Below are positions 1-6,462 of a DNA stretch of 36,660 nt, piece by piece. The stretch is from assembly GCA_014378705.1 (NCBI GenBank), contig JACMND010000002.1, forward strand, positions 1 through 36,660, read 5' to 3'. The translations under genes were made by a program, and so were the position numbers. How positions within the stretch are numbered: position 1 is the stretch's first letter; each line of letters begins with the position of its first letter. The stretch is from Pedobacter sp. GTDB lineage: Bacteria > Bacteroidota > Bacteroidia > Sphingobacteriales > Sphingobacteriaceae. Below the pieces are notes generated by a model. It was not told where the DNA came from, ran no database searches, and saw only the letters and a list, made by a program, of their open reading frames with translations.

Positions 1-176
1 ATACTATTAATCGTATCCAGTTATTATCCGTGAAGCTGGCTTCCTCTCAACATAAATCGCCGTTTTCTTTTAGTACATAAATCTCAACTTCATTTCTAAT
101 TAACCGGCGTATATTATTTGCCTCTGACTTACCTTAAGCTTATAATAAAATTTCTTTTAGACCGGAGATTTTCATT
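1..176 (-). pseudogene. Possible decayed gene fragment at left edge
   Basis: Read on the minus strand in one frame, this stretch gives MKISGLKEILL, then two stops, then a 28-codon stretch containing RRLIRNEVEIYVLKENGDLC, another stop, and ERKPASRIITGYD. The charged and hydrophobic pattern looks like protein rather than noise, but the stops show it is not an intact gene. I do not recognise the family. It may equally be chance reading through AT-rich DNA. The adjacent sequence to the left of the window would decide. Confidence 0.15.
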
Positions 177-359
177 TCTACAATAAAATTGTTCCTAACT
201 TTTACCTTAAATACATTTTTATTAATTGCCTTAAATATTAATTTGATTTTCAACTATAATTTTACCGATAAAAAAGTCCAAAAAGGGTGCATTCAAAGAC
301 TTTCGGTCTGCTAATTTTATTGGGAAACAACAAAAGGAAAGTATAATAATTTGCCATAA

Positions 360-367
360 TAAATTTG
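360..367 (+). promoter_or_regulatory. Candidate Bacteroidota -7 box for the aldehyde dehydrogenase
   Basis: TAAATTTG matches the Bacteroidota -7 consensus TAnnTTTG exactly and lies 73 nt before the ATG at 441. No good TTG-type -33 element is seen about 19 nt upstream, so the call rests on the -7 box alone. Confidence 0.35.
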
Positions 368-440
368 CCATTCTCAATAAAGTTTACAACAACTTGTAAT
401 TAAACCTGTTTAAATGGAAGAATTATTTAATAATTAGAAG

Positions 441-1805
441 ATGACAGAATCAATTAATCCAACGACTGGAAAGCCTAATAAATCTTATTCATCTCATACC
501 AAAATTGAAATAGATGACAAAGTTGATCAAACTTATAACGCATGGGATTCATGGAGACAAACTTCTTTTGCAGAGCGTTCTGTGATGATGCGAAATGCAG
601 GTAGAGCTTTAAGAAACAGGAAAGATGAACTGGCTAACCTTATGGCAATAGAAATGGGAAAGCCATTAAAAGGCGGGGTCGCTGAAATTGAAAAATGCGC
701 CGATGCTTGTAGTTTTTATGCTGATAATGCAAAGAGATTTTTACGTGATGAGCCTGTAAAAACAGATGCGGGTAAAAGCTACATAAGCTATCAGCCGCTC
801 GGTGTAATATTAGCGGTAATGCCCTGGAACTTTCCATTTTGGCAAGTTTTCAGGTTTCTTGCTCCGTGCTTGATGGCCGGTAATTGTGGAATTTTAAAAC
901 ACGCTTCAAACGTGCCGGGATGTGCGTTGGCGATTGAAGACATCATTAAAAAAGCAGGCTTCCCTCCTTTTGTATTTCAAACGCTTTTAATTGACAGTAA
1001 ATCGGTAAATGCGGTAATTGAAAACTCTAAAATTTCTGCGGTTACATTAACCGGAAGTGTAGAAGCTGGAAAAAAAATTGCCGAAAAAGCCGGTTCAGTT
1101 TTAAAGAAGACAGTTTTGGAACTTGGCGGAAGCGATGCTTATATTGTTTTAGAAGATGCTGACCTTGACCTTGCTGCTGAAACCTGTGTTAATAGTAGGC
1201 TTATTAATAGTGGTCAAAGCTGTATCGCAGCAAAAAGGTTTATCGTTATGGAGAAGGTTGGAAAGAAATTTATAGAGCTTTTTAAGGATAAGATGTCGGC
1301 TAAAGTTGTGGGAGATCCGCTAAACGACAAAACCGATGTTGGTCCTTTAGCCCGGCTTGACTTAAGAGATGAGTTACACAAACAAGTTGAGGGCAGTATC
1401 CAGAAGGGTGCAATTTGTATACTTGGTGGTAAAATTGAGCCTGGCACACATGCTTTTTATCCGCCTACAATATTAACAAATGTTAAAAAAGGAATGCCAG
1501 CTTATGATGAAGAGCTTTTTGGTCCTGTAGCAAGCATTATTTTAGCCATGAATGAAAATGAAGCTATCAACATTGCCAATGATACTGTTTTTGGATTAGG
1601 CGCCGCAATATTTTCCAGAGATATTGTTAAGGCTGAAGAAATTGCGGCTAAAAGATTACAGGCCGGCTCCTGTTTCGTAAATTCACTTGTTAAATCAGAT
1701 CCGCGTTTACCTTTCGGCGGGATAAAAAATTCTGGTTACGGAAGAGAGTTGGCTGCTTTTGGTATCAGGGAATTTGTAAATATTAAAACAGTTTATGTTA
1801 AATAG
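441..1805 (+). CDS. NAD(P)-dependent succinate-semialdehyde dehydrogenase (Sad/YneI-like)
   Basis: Aldehyde dehydrogenase superfamily enzyme, 454 residues with no signal peptide, expected to be cytosolic. It probably oxidises succinate semialdehyde to succinate, the last step of GABA breakdown. Visible signatures are the PWNFPFWQ cofactor-side motif, LTGSVEAG, the general base Glu227 in LELGGSD, and the catalytic Cys261 in NSGQSC, 34 residues after the Glu as is usual in the family. The overall pattern (ISNPTTGK-like start, LKHASNVPG, LARLDLRDELHKQVE, FGGIKNSGYGREL) follows E. coli Sad (YneI) more closely than GabD. Its 3' end overlaps the convergent DUF3307 gene by 8 bp. A class III aminotransferase at 26655 could supply a semialdehyde, but the two are 25 kb apart. 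Family certain; exact substrate inferred. Confidence 0.9.
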   Translation: MTESINPTTGKPNKSYSSHTKIEIDDKVDQTYNAWDSWRQTSFAERSVMMRNAGRALRNRKDELANLMAIEMGKPLKGGVAEIEKCADACSFYADNAKRFLRDEPVKTDAGKSYISYQPLGVILAVMPWNFPFWQVFRFLAPCLMAGNCGILKHASNVPGCALAIEDIIKKAGFPPFVFQTLLIDSKSVNAVIENSKISAVTLTGSVEAGKKIAEKAGSVLKKTVLELGGSDAYIVLEDADLDLAAETCVNSRLINSGQSCIAAKRFIVMEKVGKKFIELFKDKMSAKVVGDPLNDKTDVGPLARLDLRDELHKQVEGSIQKGAICILGGKIEPGTHAFYPPTILTNVKKGMPAYDEELFGPVASIILAMNENEAINIANDTVFGLGAAIFSRDIVKAEEIAAKRLQAGSCFVNSLVKSDPRLPFGGIKNSGYGRELAAFGIREFVNIKTVYVK

Positions 1806-2529
1806 ACCGCAGTACTGATTCTATTATCCATCCCAAAAAAACAGAAACAGAAAAACTCATTAAAGTGCCAATTAATACATACTCCGTTTTTTTTTGGGTA
1901 TTTGCTTCTTTATCATTATACCTTAAAATAGATTTTGCAGCAATCAATAAACCCACCGCTGTATATTGGCCTATTAGTATAAAAGTTAAAATTAGAAAGC
2001 GTTCAAAAAATCCAATCCACATTCCTGCTTGAGCCAACCCTTCTGCATTCACACCTGCTTCGTCCCGCCATTTTTTGGTTGCCAATCCTACCAAAATACC
2101 CATTGGCCAGGTAATGAAAATGTAGGCAGCCATAACAGCAAGAAACCGAACATTGCTATATACTTCATTTAGTAGTTTACCAGCCTCCTGCAATTTATCA
2201 AATAAAATAATCCATAAAACGATTATCGCCAGCAGGTGTAAAACCTGGTCAATTAAAAAATATAGTACCCTGGCCGGGCGGTAAGATTTCCAAATATCAA
2301 TCAATAAATGTGTTACAAAAATAAATACCGCCAACCACCATTGGCTCCATAAGCCCACTAAAATATAAGCCACAATAGCGGTTATGCCAACGTGAAAATA
2401 CAATGGCAACGATAACCATTTTTTGTTTTTACGGTCTTTTATCCACGAACCTGGTTGAATCACAAAATCGGTTAATAAATGAGCTATTACTAGTTTTATG
2501 AGTACGCTTACTTCTTCCTGTACGATCAT
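1798..2529 (-). CDS. DUF3307 family membrane protein
   Basis: Integral membrane protein of about 243 residues of the DUF3307 family; the function is not established. The N-terminus carries the family signature: a hydrophobic helix ending in HLLTDFVIQPGSW followed by a basic KDRKNKKW stretch. Several further membrane helices follow, including HVGITAIVAYILVGL, WWLAVFIFVTHLLIDIW, a long LLAIIVLWIILF segment, and two near the C-terminus (ILTFILIGQYTAVGLLIAA and VLIGTLMSFSVSVFLGWII). I chose the ATG at 2529; a TTG one codon upstream is also open. It follows the SatD gene by 5 nt on the same strand, so the pair is surely one operon, an arrangement common in Bacteroidota. Its stop overlaps the end of the convergent dehydrogenase gene. 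Confidence 0.85.
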   Translation of the reverse strand: MIVQEEVSVLIKLVIAHLLTDFVIQPGSWIKDRKNKKWLSLPLYFHVGITAIVAYILVGLWSQWWLAVFIFVTHLLIDIWKSYRPARVLYFLIDQVLHLLAIIVLWIILFDKLQEAGKLLNEVYSNVRFLAVMAAYIFITWPMGILVGLATKKWRDEAGVNAEGLAQAGMWIGFFERFLILTFILIGQYTAVGLLIAAKSILRYNDKEANTQKKTEYVLIGTLMSFSVSVFLGWIIESVLRSI

Positions 2530-2534
2530 CAAAG

Positions 2535-3152
2535 CTATATTAAGGTTGAAATATAGTGAATCGCTTTTTCAATTTCTTTCCACTTAGAAAGCTTTATCCT
2601 GTTATTAATTGCAGATTGAACTATCTGTAGTTTATCTGCCATCTGCTGCTGGGTTCTATTTTCAAGCACCAAAAAAATCACTTCAGCCTGATTGCGTGTC
2701 CAGCCAGTAATGATAACATCCATTAATCTGCAAATGATATACAACTGTTCATTTAATTTTTCATCAGACGTAACTATCTTTATTAACTCATCTTGTTCCA
2801 AATTATCAAATATTCTACCTGAAATATGAAACGCTTCACCATCCGAATCTAAAACACTTTTACCTCTATATGCGATCTGGCCAACGCCGATTGACATTCT
2901 AGCATCAAGCATAACTTTCTCTGAAATTTTAAACATTTTAAACCAGCATCTTATCTGTATACAACGCTTTAAAGCTTCTGGCGCCATATCAAATAATAAT
3001 TGAAAACTATCTCCTCTAAATATCTGAGCTTGTTTTATTCCAACCCACGAGGCGAATAAATCCCTGCTCGACTCAATCAATTTTTTCCTTTTCCCTTCCG
3101 TAACCCTGGTAAAACCAATTATATCGCCCGTAATCACAAAAGAATTTTTCAT
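2535..3152 (-). CDS. SatD family protein: cyclase-like domain plus C-terminal helix-turn-helix
   Basis: 205-residue soluble protein of the SatD family, named after a streptococcal acid-tolerance locus; the molecular function is unproven. By eye the first ~130 residues follow the class III nucleotide cyclase plan: ITGDIIGFT with Asp10 (first metal Asp position), FRGDSFQLLF with Asp48 (second metal Asp), ARMSIGVGQI (like RIGIHTG), and GEAFHISGRI (like GxAVNxAAR), where Arg113 is kept but the catalytic Asn is His109. Residues about 165-195 (NRTQQQMADKLQIVQSAINN) form a plausible helix-turn-helix. This suggests a nucleotide-sensing, probably non-cyclising, DNA-binding regulator. It heads an operon with the DUF3307 gene. 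Three 24-bp palindromes begin 8 nt upstream of its ATG, suggesting autoregulation. Family call firm; cyclase relation is my inference. Confidence 0.85.
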   Translation of the reverse strand: MKNSFVITGDIIGFTRVTEGKRKKLIESSRDLFASWVGIKQAQIFRGDSFQLLFDMAPEALKRCIQIRCWFKMFKISEKVMLDARMSIGVGQIAYRGKSVLDSDGEAFHISGRIFDNLEQDELIKIVTSDEKLNEQLYIICRLMDVIITGWTRNQAEVIFLVLENRTQQQMADKLQIVQSAINNRIKLSKWKEIEKAIHYISTLI

Positions 3153-3159
3153 ATATAAA

Positions 3160-3241
3160 ATTATCTATTAAAAATTAGATAATCAAGTATTATCTATCTT
3201 GTAATAGATAATTAACTATTATCTATCTCAGAGTAGATAAC
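3160..3241. promoter_or_regulatory. Triple inverted-repeat operator array (29-bp period)
   Basis: Three copies of ATTATCTA-N8-TAGATAAT start at 3160, 3189 and 3218, exactly 29 bp apart. Arms lie at 3160-3167/3176-3183, 3189-3196/3205-3212 and 3218-3225/3234-3241. The last arm ends in C instead of T; otherwise all six octamers are identical. The loops differ (TTAAAAAT, TCTTGTAA, TCTCAGAG), as do the 5-nt spacers (CAAGT, TAACT), so the arms are what is conserved. The array sits between divergent satD and the arsenosugar operon, its first arm 8 nt from the satD ATG. It reads as a cooperative operator, most simply for the SatD helix-turn-helix. Confidence 0.75.
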
Positions 3242-3316
3242 GTGTTTGTAAAATGTATTTCTGATGAAGCAGAAAAAAAGGTAATTATTGATGTTAAAAC
3301 TATTGAATTATATTAG
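3242..3316 (+). CDS. Possible 24-codon ORF or gene remnant
   Basis: Directly after the last operator arm, a GTG opens a 24-codon frame with the protein-like peptide FVKCISDEAEKKVIIDVKT ending in IELY-stop. No ribosome binding site is evident and the frame is open only from 3212. It may be a remnant of a longer gene or chance; its end overlaps the candidate promoter of the arsenosugar operon. I assign no function. Confidence 0.12.
   Translation: MFVKCISDEAEKKVIIDVKTIELY
3288..3316 (+). promoter_or_regulatory. Candidate promoter of the arsenosugar operon
   Basis: TTG at 3288-3290, 18 nt, then TATATTAG at 3309-3316, one mismatch from the Bacteroidota -7 box TAnnTTTG. It lies 22 nt upstream of the ATG at 3339 and about 50 bp from the inverted-repeat array, close enough for a bound regulator to act on both directions. 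Confidence 0.35.
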
Positions 3317-3338
3317 GCGTAAATAAATAAAAAATAAG

Positions 3339-3671
3339 ATGAACACATATTATAACCCTGAGGATCTGAAGAAATTTGGTAATATCAGCGAATATCAGCC
3401 TGAACTGGCTAAAAAATTTTTCGATTACTATGGCGAAGTTTTTAAAGATGGAGCATTAACCGCCCGCGAAAAATCATTAATTGCCTTGGCTGTTGCACAT
3501 ACGGTACAATGCCCCTATTGCATTGATGCATACTCAACAGATTGCCTTGAAAAAGGATCAAACGAAGAGCAAATGATGGAAGCACTTCACGTGGCTGCTG
3601 CCATACGTGGCGGATCTTCATTAGTTCATGGTGTACAAATGATGAATAAAGTAAAAGAACTTTCCATGTAA
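3339..3671 (+). CDS. Arsenosugar-associated AhpD/CMD-like peroxidase protein
   Basis: 110-residue carboxymuconolactone decarboxylase/AhpD-fold protein. The AhpD-type redox signature is present: LTAREKSLIALAVAHTVQCPYCIDAY with Glu44 and the Cys58-x-x-Cys61 pair, plus an extra Cys69 and His84/His97 in the helical part. Such small AhpD-like proteins recur next to the radical SAM enzyme ArsS in arsenosugar clusters and are named arsenosugar biosynthesis-associated peroxidase-like proteins. The gene is first in a plus-strand operon, with arsS beginning 44 nt downstream. Its role is not proven: it could remove peroxide, act as a dithiol reductase, or keep arsenic trivalent. The family call is firm; the pathway role rests on context. 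Confidence 0.85.
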   Translation: MNTYYNPEDLKKFGNISEYQPELAKKFFDYYGEVFKDGALTAREKSLIALAVAHTVQCPYCIDAYSTDCLEKGSNEEQMMEALHVAAAIRGGSSLVHGVQMMNKVKELSM

Positions 3672-3714
3672 GTTTGGGTTATTCAGCTACTATTAACATT
3701 TAAAAAAATACTTC

Positions 3715-4764
3715 GTGAAAAGTCTTCAGGCATCGCACAATCAACTTTCAGACACTTTTATACAACTAAGGGTATTGAATTCGGCTGACGAAAGTATTGC
3801 GGCTTTACCAAAGTTTCATAAAAAATTAGAATCTGCAGGATTACTTCCCTTTAAACCCGCTACACTTGATACATTACAGATTAACGTGGGCAAAATGTGT
3901 AACCAAACCTGTAAACATTGTCATGTAGATGCCGGGCCGGATCGAAAAGAAATAATGACCAGGTATACAATGCAACAGTGCCTTGATGCATTGGCAAAAA
4001 GTAATATATCTACGGTTGATCTTACAGGAGGGGCACCAGAAATGAACCCTGATTTTGAATGGTTTGTAGAGGAGATCAGAAAATTAGGTCGTAAAGTAAT
4101 TGTACGGTGTAACCTAACCATTATTGTAGCAAATAAGAGATACAATAACTTACCGAAATTTTTCAAAAAAAATCAGGTTGAGGTAGTTTCATCACTGCCT
4201 TACTACACATCCCACAAAACAGATAGCCAACGTGGCGACGGTGTTTTTGATGATTCAATAACGGCTTTAAAAATGTTAAATGAAGTTGGTTATGGGATAC
4301 AAGGAAGTGGTTTAACACTTAATTTAGTTTATAATCCTTCAGGTGCTTTCTTCCCTCCTCCTCAGGAAGGGCTACAAACTGAGTTTAAACATCAGCTATT
4401 GGAAAGGTTTGGAATTGTGTTTAATGAGTTATTCGCCATAACAAATTTACCAATAAGCAGATTTCTTGATTATTTAATGGTAAGCGGAAATTATGATTCA
4501 TACATGGAAAAATTGGTAAATACATTTAACCCGGTGGCTGCGCAAAATGTAATGTGTAAAAGCATGATCTCTGTAGGGTGGGATGGGTATTTGTACGATT
4601 GCGATTTTAATCAAATGCTGGATCTAAAAATTAATAAACCCAACTCAAATCACATAGCCGATTTTAATATTCAGCAGCTCATAAATCGTAACATTATCAT
4701 CAACCAGCATTGCTTTGGATGTACGGCAGGAGCCGGTTCGAGCTGCGGAGGTGAAATAGCATGA
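3715..4764 (+). CDS. arsS: Arsenosugar biosynthesis radical SAM enzyme ArsS
   Basis: Radical SAM protein, 349 residues from a GTG start (no in-frame ATG gives the full N-terminus). The [4Fe-4S]/SAM motif is Cx3Cx2C at Cys62, Cys66, Cys69 (CNQTCKHC), followed by VDLTGGAPEMNP, the usual radical SAM GGE-like element. The C-terminal Cys-rich part has MCKSMISVGWDGYLYDCDF and the family-specific tail CFGCTAGAGSSCGG. ArsS is known to join a 5'-deoxyadenosyl radical to methylated arsenic, making the core of dimethylarsinoyl ribosides. It is the second gene of the operon; its stop overlaps the next start by 4 nt (ATGA), so translation is probably coupled. Identity is strongly supported by the motifs and the neighbours. 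Confidence 0.93.
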   Translation: MKSLQASHNQLSDTFIQLRVLNSADESIAALPKFHKKLESAGLLPFKPATLDTLQINVGKMCNQTCKHCHVDAGPDRKEIMTRYTMQQCLDALAKSNISTVDLTGGAPEMNPDFEWFVEEIRKLGRKVIVRCNLTIIVANKRYNNLPKFFKKNQVEVVSSLPYYTSHKTDSQRGDGVFDDSITALKMLNEVGYGIQGSGLTLNLVYNPSGAFFPPPQEGLQTEFKHQLLERFGIVFNELFAITNLPISRFLDYLMVSGNYDSYMEKLVNTFNPVAAQNVMCKSMISVGWDGYLYDCDFNQMLDLKINKPNSNHIADFNIQQLINRNIIINQHCFGCTAGAGSSCGGEIA

Positions 4765-5363
4765 TGGATAAAGTGCTGATCATTTTCATTAAAAATCCAA
4801 TATCAGGAAAGGTTAAAACCAGGTTGGCAAAAGATATCGGTGATGAAAATGCGCTAAAAATTTATAACCATTTGCTCACCCATACGCGGCAAGTAACCAG
4901 TTTGGTTAACGCAAACCGTTTATTGTTTTATACTGACTCAATTTCTTTACAGGATGAATGGCCGGAAACGGATTTTCAAAAACATGTACAGCAGGGCAAT
5001 GACCTGGGTAAACGCATGATAAATGCCTTTCAAGCATCTTTTTCACAAGGAAATAACCAATCAATCATTATTGGCAGCGATTGTATGGATTTAAGCACTA
5101 AACTGATTGAGAAAGCTTATTTAAAGTTAGATAATCACGATTTTGTTATCGGTCCGGCAAAAGATGGAGGCTATTATTTACTGGGAATGAAATATACGGA
5201 GGCTAAGTTATTTCTAAACAAAAATTGGAGCACTCATACTGTAGCAGCCGATACTTTAAAAGACATCAATGCAATAAATAAAACCTGTTACATTTTACCT
5301 CCGTTATCAGATATTGATACAATTGAAGATTTAACCACGGACCTAAAAAACTTAATTAAATAG
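4761..5363 (+). CDS. Arsenosugar-associated glycosyltransferase (DUF2064 family)
   Basis: 200-residue protein of the DUF2064 family, a GT-A-like nucleotidyl/glycosyltransferase fold. Motifs: the nucleotide-binding loop near the N-terminus (IFIKNPISGKVKTRLAKDIG), a DxD-type GSDCMDL around residue 110, and FVIGPAKDGGYYLLGM. It lacks signal peptide or membrane segments. The gene is locked between arsS (4-nt overlap, ATGATGG start) and arsM (6-nt gap). In arsenosugar clusters this family is thought to decorate the arsenic-riboside with a further group; the exact donor and acceptor are not known. Family firm, reaction inferred from neighbours. Confidence 0.87.
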   Translation: MMDKVLIIFIKNPISGKVKTRLAKDIGDENALKIYNHLLTHTRQVTSLVNANRLLFYTDSISLQDEWPETDFQKHVQQGNDLGKRMINAFQASFSQGNNQSIIIGSDCMDLSTKLIEKAYLKLDNHDFVIGPAKDGGYYLLGMKYTEAKLFLNKNWSTHTVAADTLKDINAINKTCYILPPLSDIDTIEDLTTDLKNLIK

Positions 5364-5369
5364 AACTCC

Positions 5370-6338
5370 ATGGATACTCAGCAAACAACTACCTACAATG
5401 TATATAAAGCAGCGGCAGAAAGTCCCGAAAAGGGATTATGCTGTACCACAACTCCTGTTTGGCAATTACCCGGCCTGAAAGTTCCTTCAAAAATGCTGCA
5501 AATGAACTACGGTTGCGGAAGCACTGTCAATCCACGGGATCTCTCGGGTGATCCAACCATTTTATACGTCGGAATTGGTGGTGGAATGGAATTGCTGCAA
5601 TTCTCTTATTTCAGTCGGCGTAAAGGTGGTGTAATCGGCATCGATGTAGTTGATGAAATGATTGATGCGTGTCAGGCTAATCTAAAAGAGGCCGAATTAG
5701 TTAATTCCTGGTTTAAACCCCATTTTATAGACATCCGCAAGGCGGATGCCTTAAATCTGCCTTTAGCAGATAATTCTGTAGATGTGGCCGCACAGAATTG
5801 TTTGTTCAATATTTTCCGCGATGAAGAACTTGAGCAAGCATTGGGCGAAATGTACCGGGTTTTAAAACCTAACGGGCGATTAATTCTGTCAGACCCAACC
5901 TGCGAACAGCAAATGCCGTTAAACCTCAAAAATGATGAAAGGCTTCGGGCATTATGTCTTTCGGGTGCATTGCCGCTGAACGAATACATAAAAAGGCTAA
6001 CAGATATAGGTTTTGGAACTATAGAAGTTCGGGCTAAAAGACCATATCGAATATTGGATCCCCTCAATTACGAAACCGATCAATTAATATATATTGAAAG
6101 CTGCGAAATTTGTGCGATAAAAGATCTAATGCCTGTCGATGGGGCTTGTATTTTTACAGGTAAAACAGCGATCTATTATGGCGATGGTTTTTTTGACGAC
6201 GGAAAAGGCCACACCTTATTTGCCAATCAGCCTCTGGCAATTTGTGACAAAACCGCCTCTGCATTAAAATCTTTGAATCGTAACGATCTGTTTATTTCCG
6301 GCTCTACCTATTTTTATGACGGTGGCGGTTGTTGCTGA
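5370..6338 (+). CDS. arsM: Arsenite S-adenosylmethionine methyltransferase ArsM, arsenosugar type
   Basis: 322-residue class I SAM-dependent methyltransferase. SAM motif I is ILYVGIGGGMELLQ (64-77), motif II around GVIGIDVVDEM, and MYRVLKPNGRLILSD is the post-motif region. It is rich in cysteines suited to As(III) binding: Cys24-Cys25 (GLCC), Cys49 (NYGCG), Cys144, Cys178, Cys196, Cys245/Cys248 (CEIC), Cys260 and a C-terminal GGGCC. It methylates arsenite to provide the dimethylarsenic that ArsS uses. Last gene of the four-gene operon; 6 nt after the glycosyltransferase. The region beyond residue 240 carrying CEIC and GGGCC is longer than in detoxifying ArsM and fits the arsenosugar-cluster subtype. 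Confidence 0.92.
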   Translation: MDTQQTTTYNVYKAAAESPEKGLCCTTTPVWQLPGLKVPSKMLQMNYGCGSTVNPRDLSGDPTILYVGIGGGMELLQFSYFSRRKGGVIGIDVVDEMIDACQANLKEAELVNSWFKPHFIDIRKADALNLPLADNSVDVAAQNCLFNIFRDEELEQALGEMYRVLKPNGRLILSDPTCEQQMPLNLKNDERLRALCLSGALPLNEYIKRLTDIGFGTIEVRAKRPYRILDPLNYETDQLIYIESCEICAIKDLMPVDGACIFTGKTAIYYGDGFFDDGKGHTLFANQPLAICDKTASALKSLNRNDLFISGSTYFYDGGGCC

Positions 6339-6368
6339 TAAGCAACCAATGTTGACCATCTACTGACT

Positions 6369-6394
6369 TAAGCAAAGTTTTAAAAACGCTTAAA
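6369..6394 (+). terminator. Weak hairpin after arsM
   Basis: TTAAGC (6369-6374) pairs with GCTTAA (6389-6394), and inside it GTTTT pairs with AAAAC. There is no T-tract, so it is a poor intrinsic terminator; it overlaps the upstream part of the mnmA promoter region. Confidence 0.2.
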
Positions 6395-6398
6395 AGAG

Positions 6399-6406
6399 TA
6401 TATTTG
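6399..6406 (+). promoter_or_regulatory. Candidate -7 box of mnmA
   Basis: TATATTTG is an exact match to the Bacteroidota -7 consensus TAnnTTTG, 56 nt before the mnmA ATG. The expected TTG at -33 is not evident. Confidence 0.45.
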
Positions 6407-6462
6407 CGCTTTAAAATTTGGCTGATTCTAATATAAGCTCAGCATAATGCGATCTAATTAAA

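Larger units (their letters stand above)
1..440. other. Gene-poor AT-rich leader region
   Basis: No convincing intact gene lies here. The left edge carries short open stretches with stops in every frame; a minus-strand stretch (about 1-176) gives protein-like peptides broken by stops and is listed separately. The decamer AATTTGCCAT occurs twice (348-357 and 362-371), the second copy inside a candidate -7 promoter box for the downstream dehydrogenase. No tRNA, large hairpin or insertion-sequence end was seen. Confidence 0.5.

Noticed and set aside
3160-3241. Regular 29-bp period as a small CRISPR array
   Set aside because: Spacers would be only 5 nt and the palindromic unit is too short and AT-rich; no cas genes. 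An operator array fits better.
4733-4752. GGTTCGAGCTGC as a tRNA T-loop
   Set aside because: It encodes the conserved GAGSSCGG tail of ArsS; no acceptor or anticodon stems surround it.
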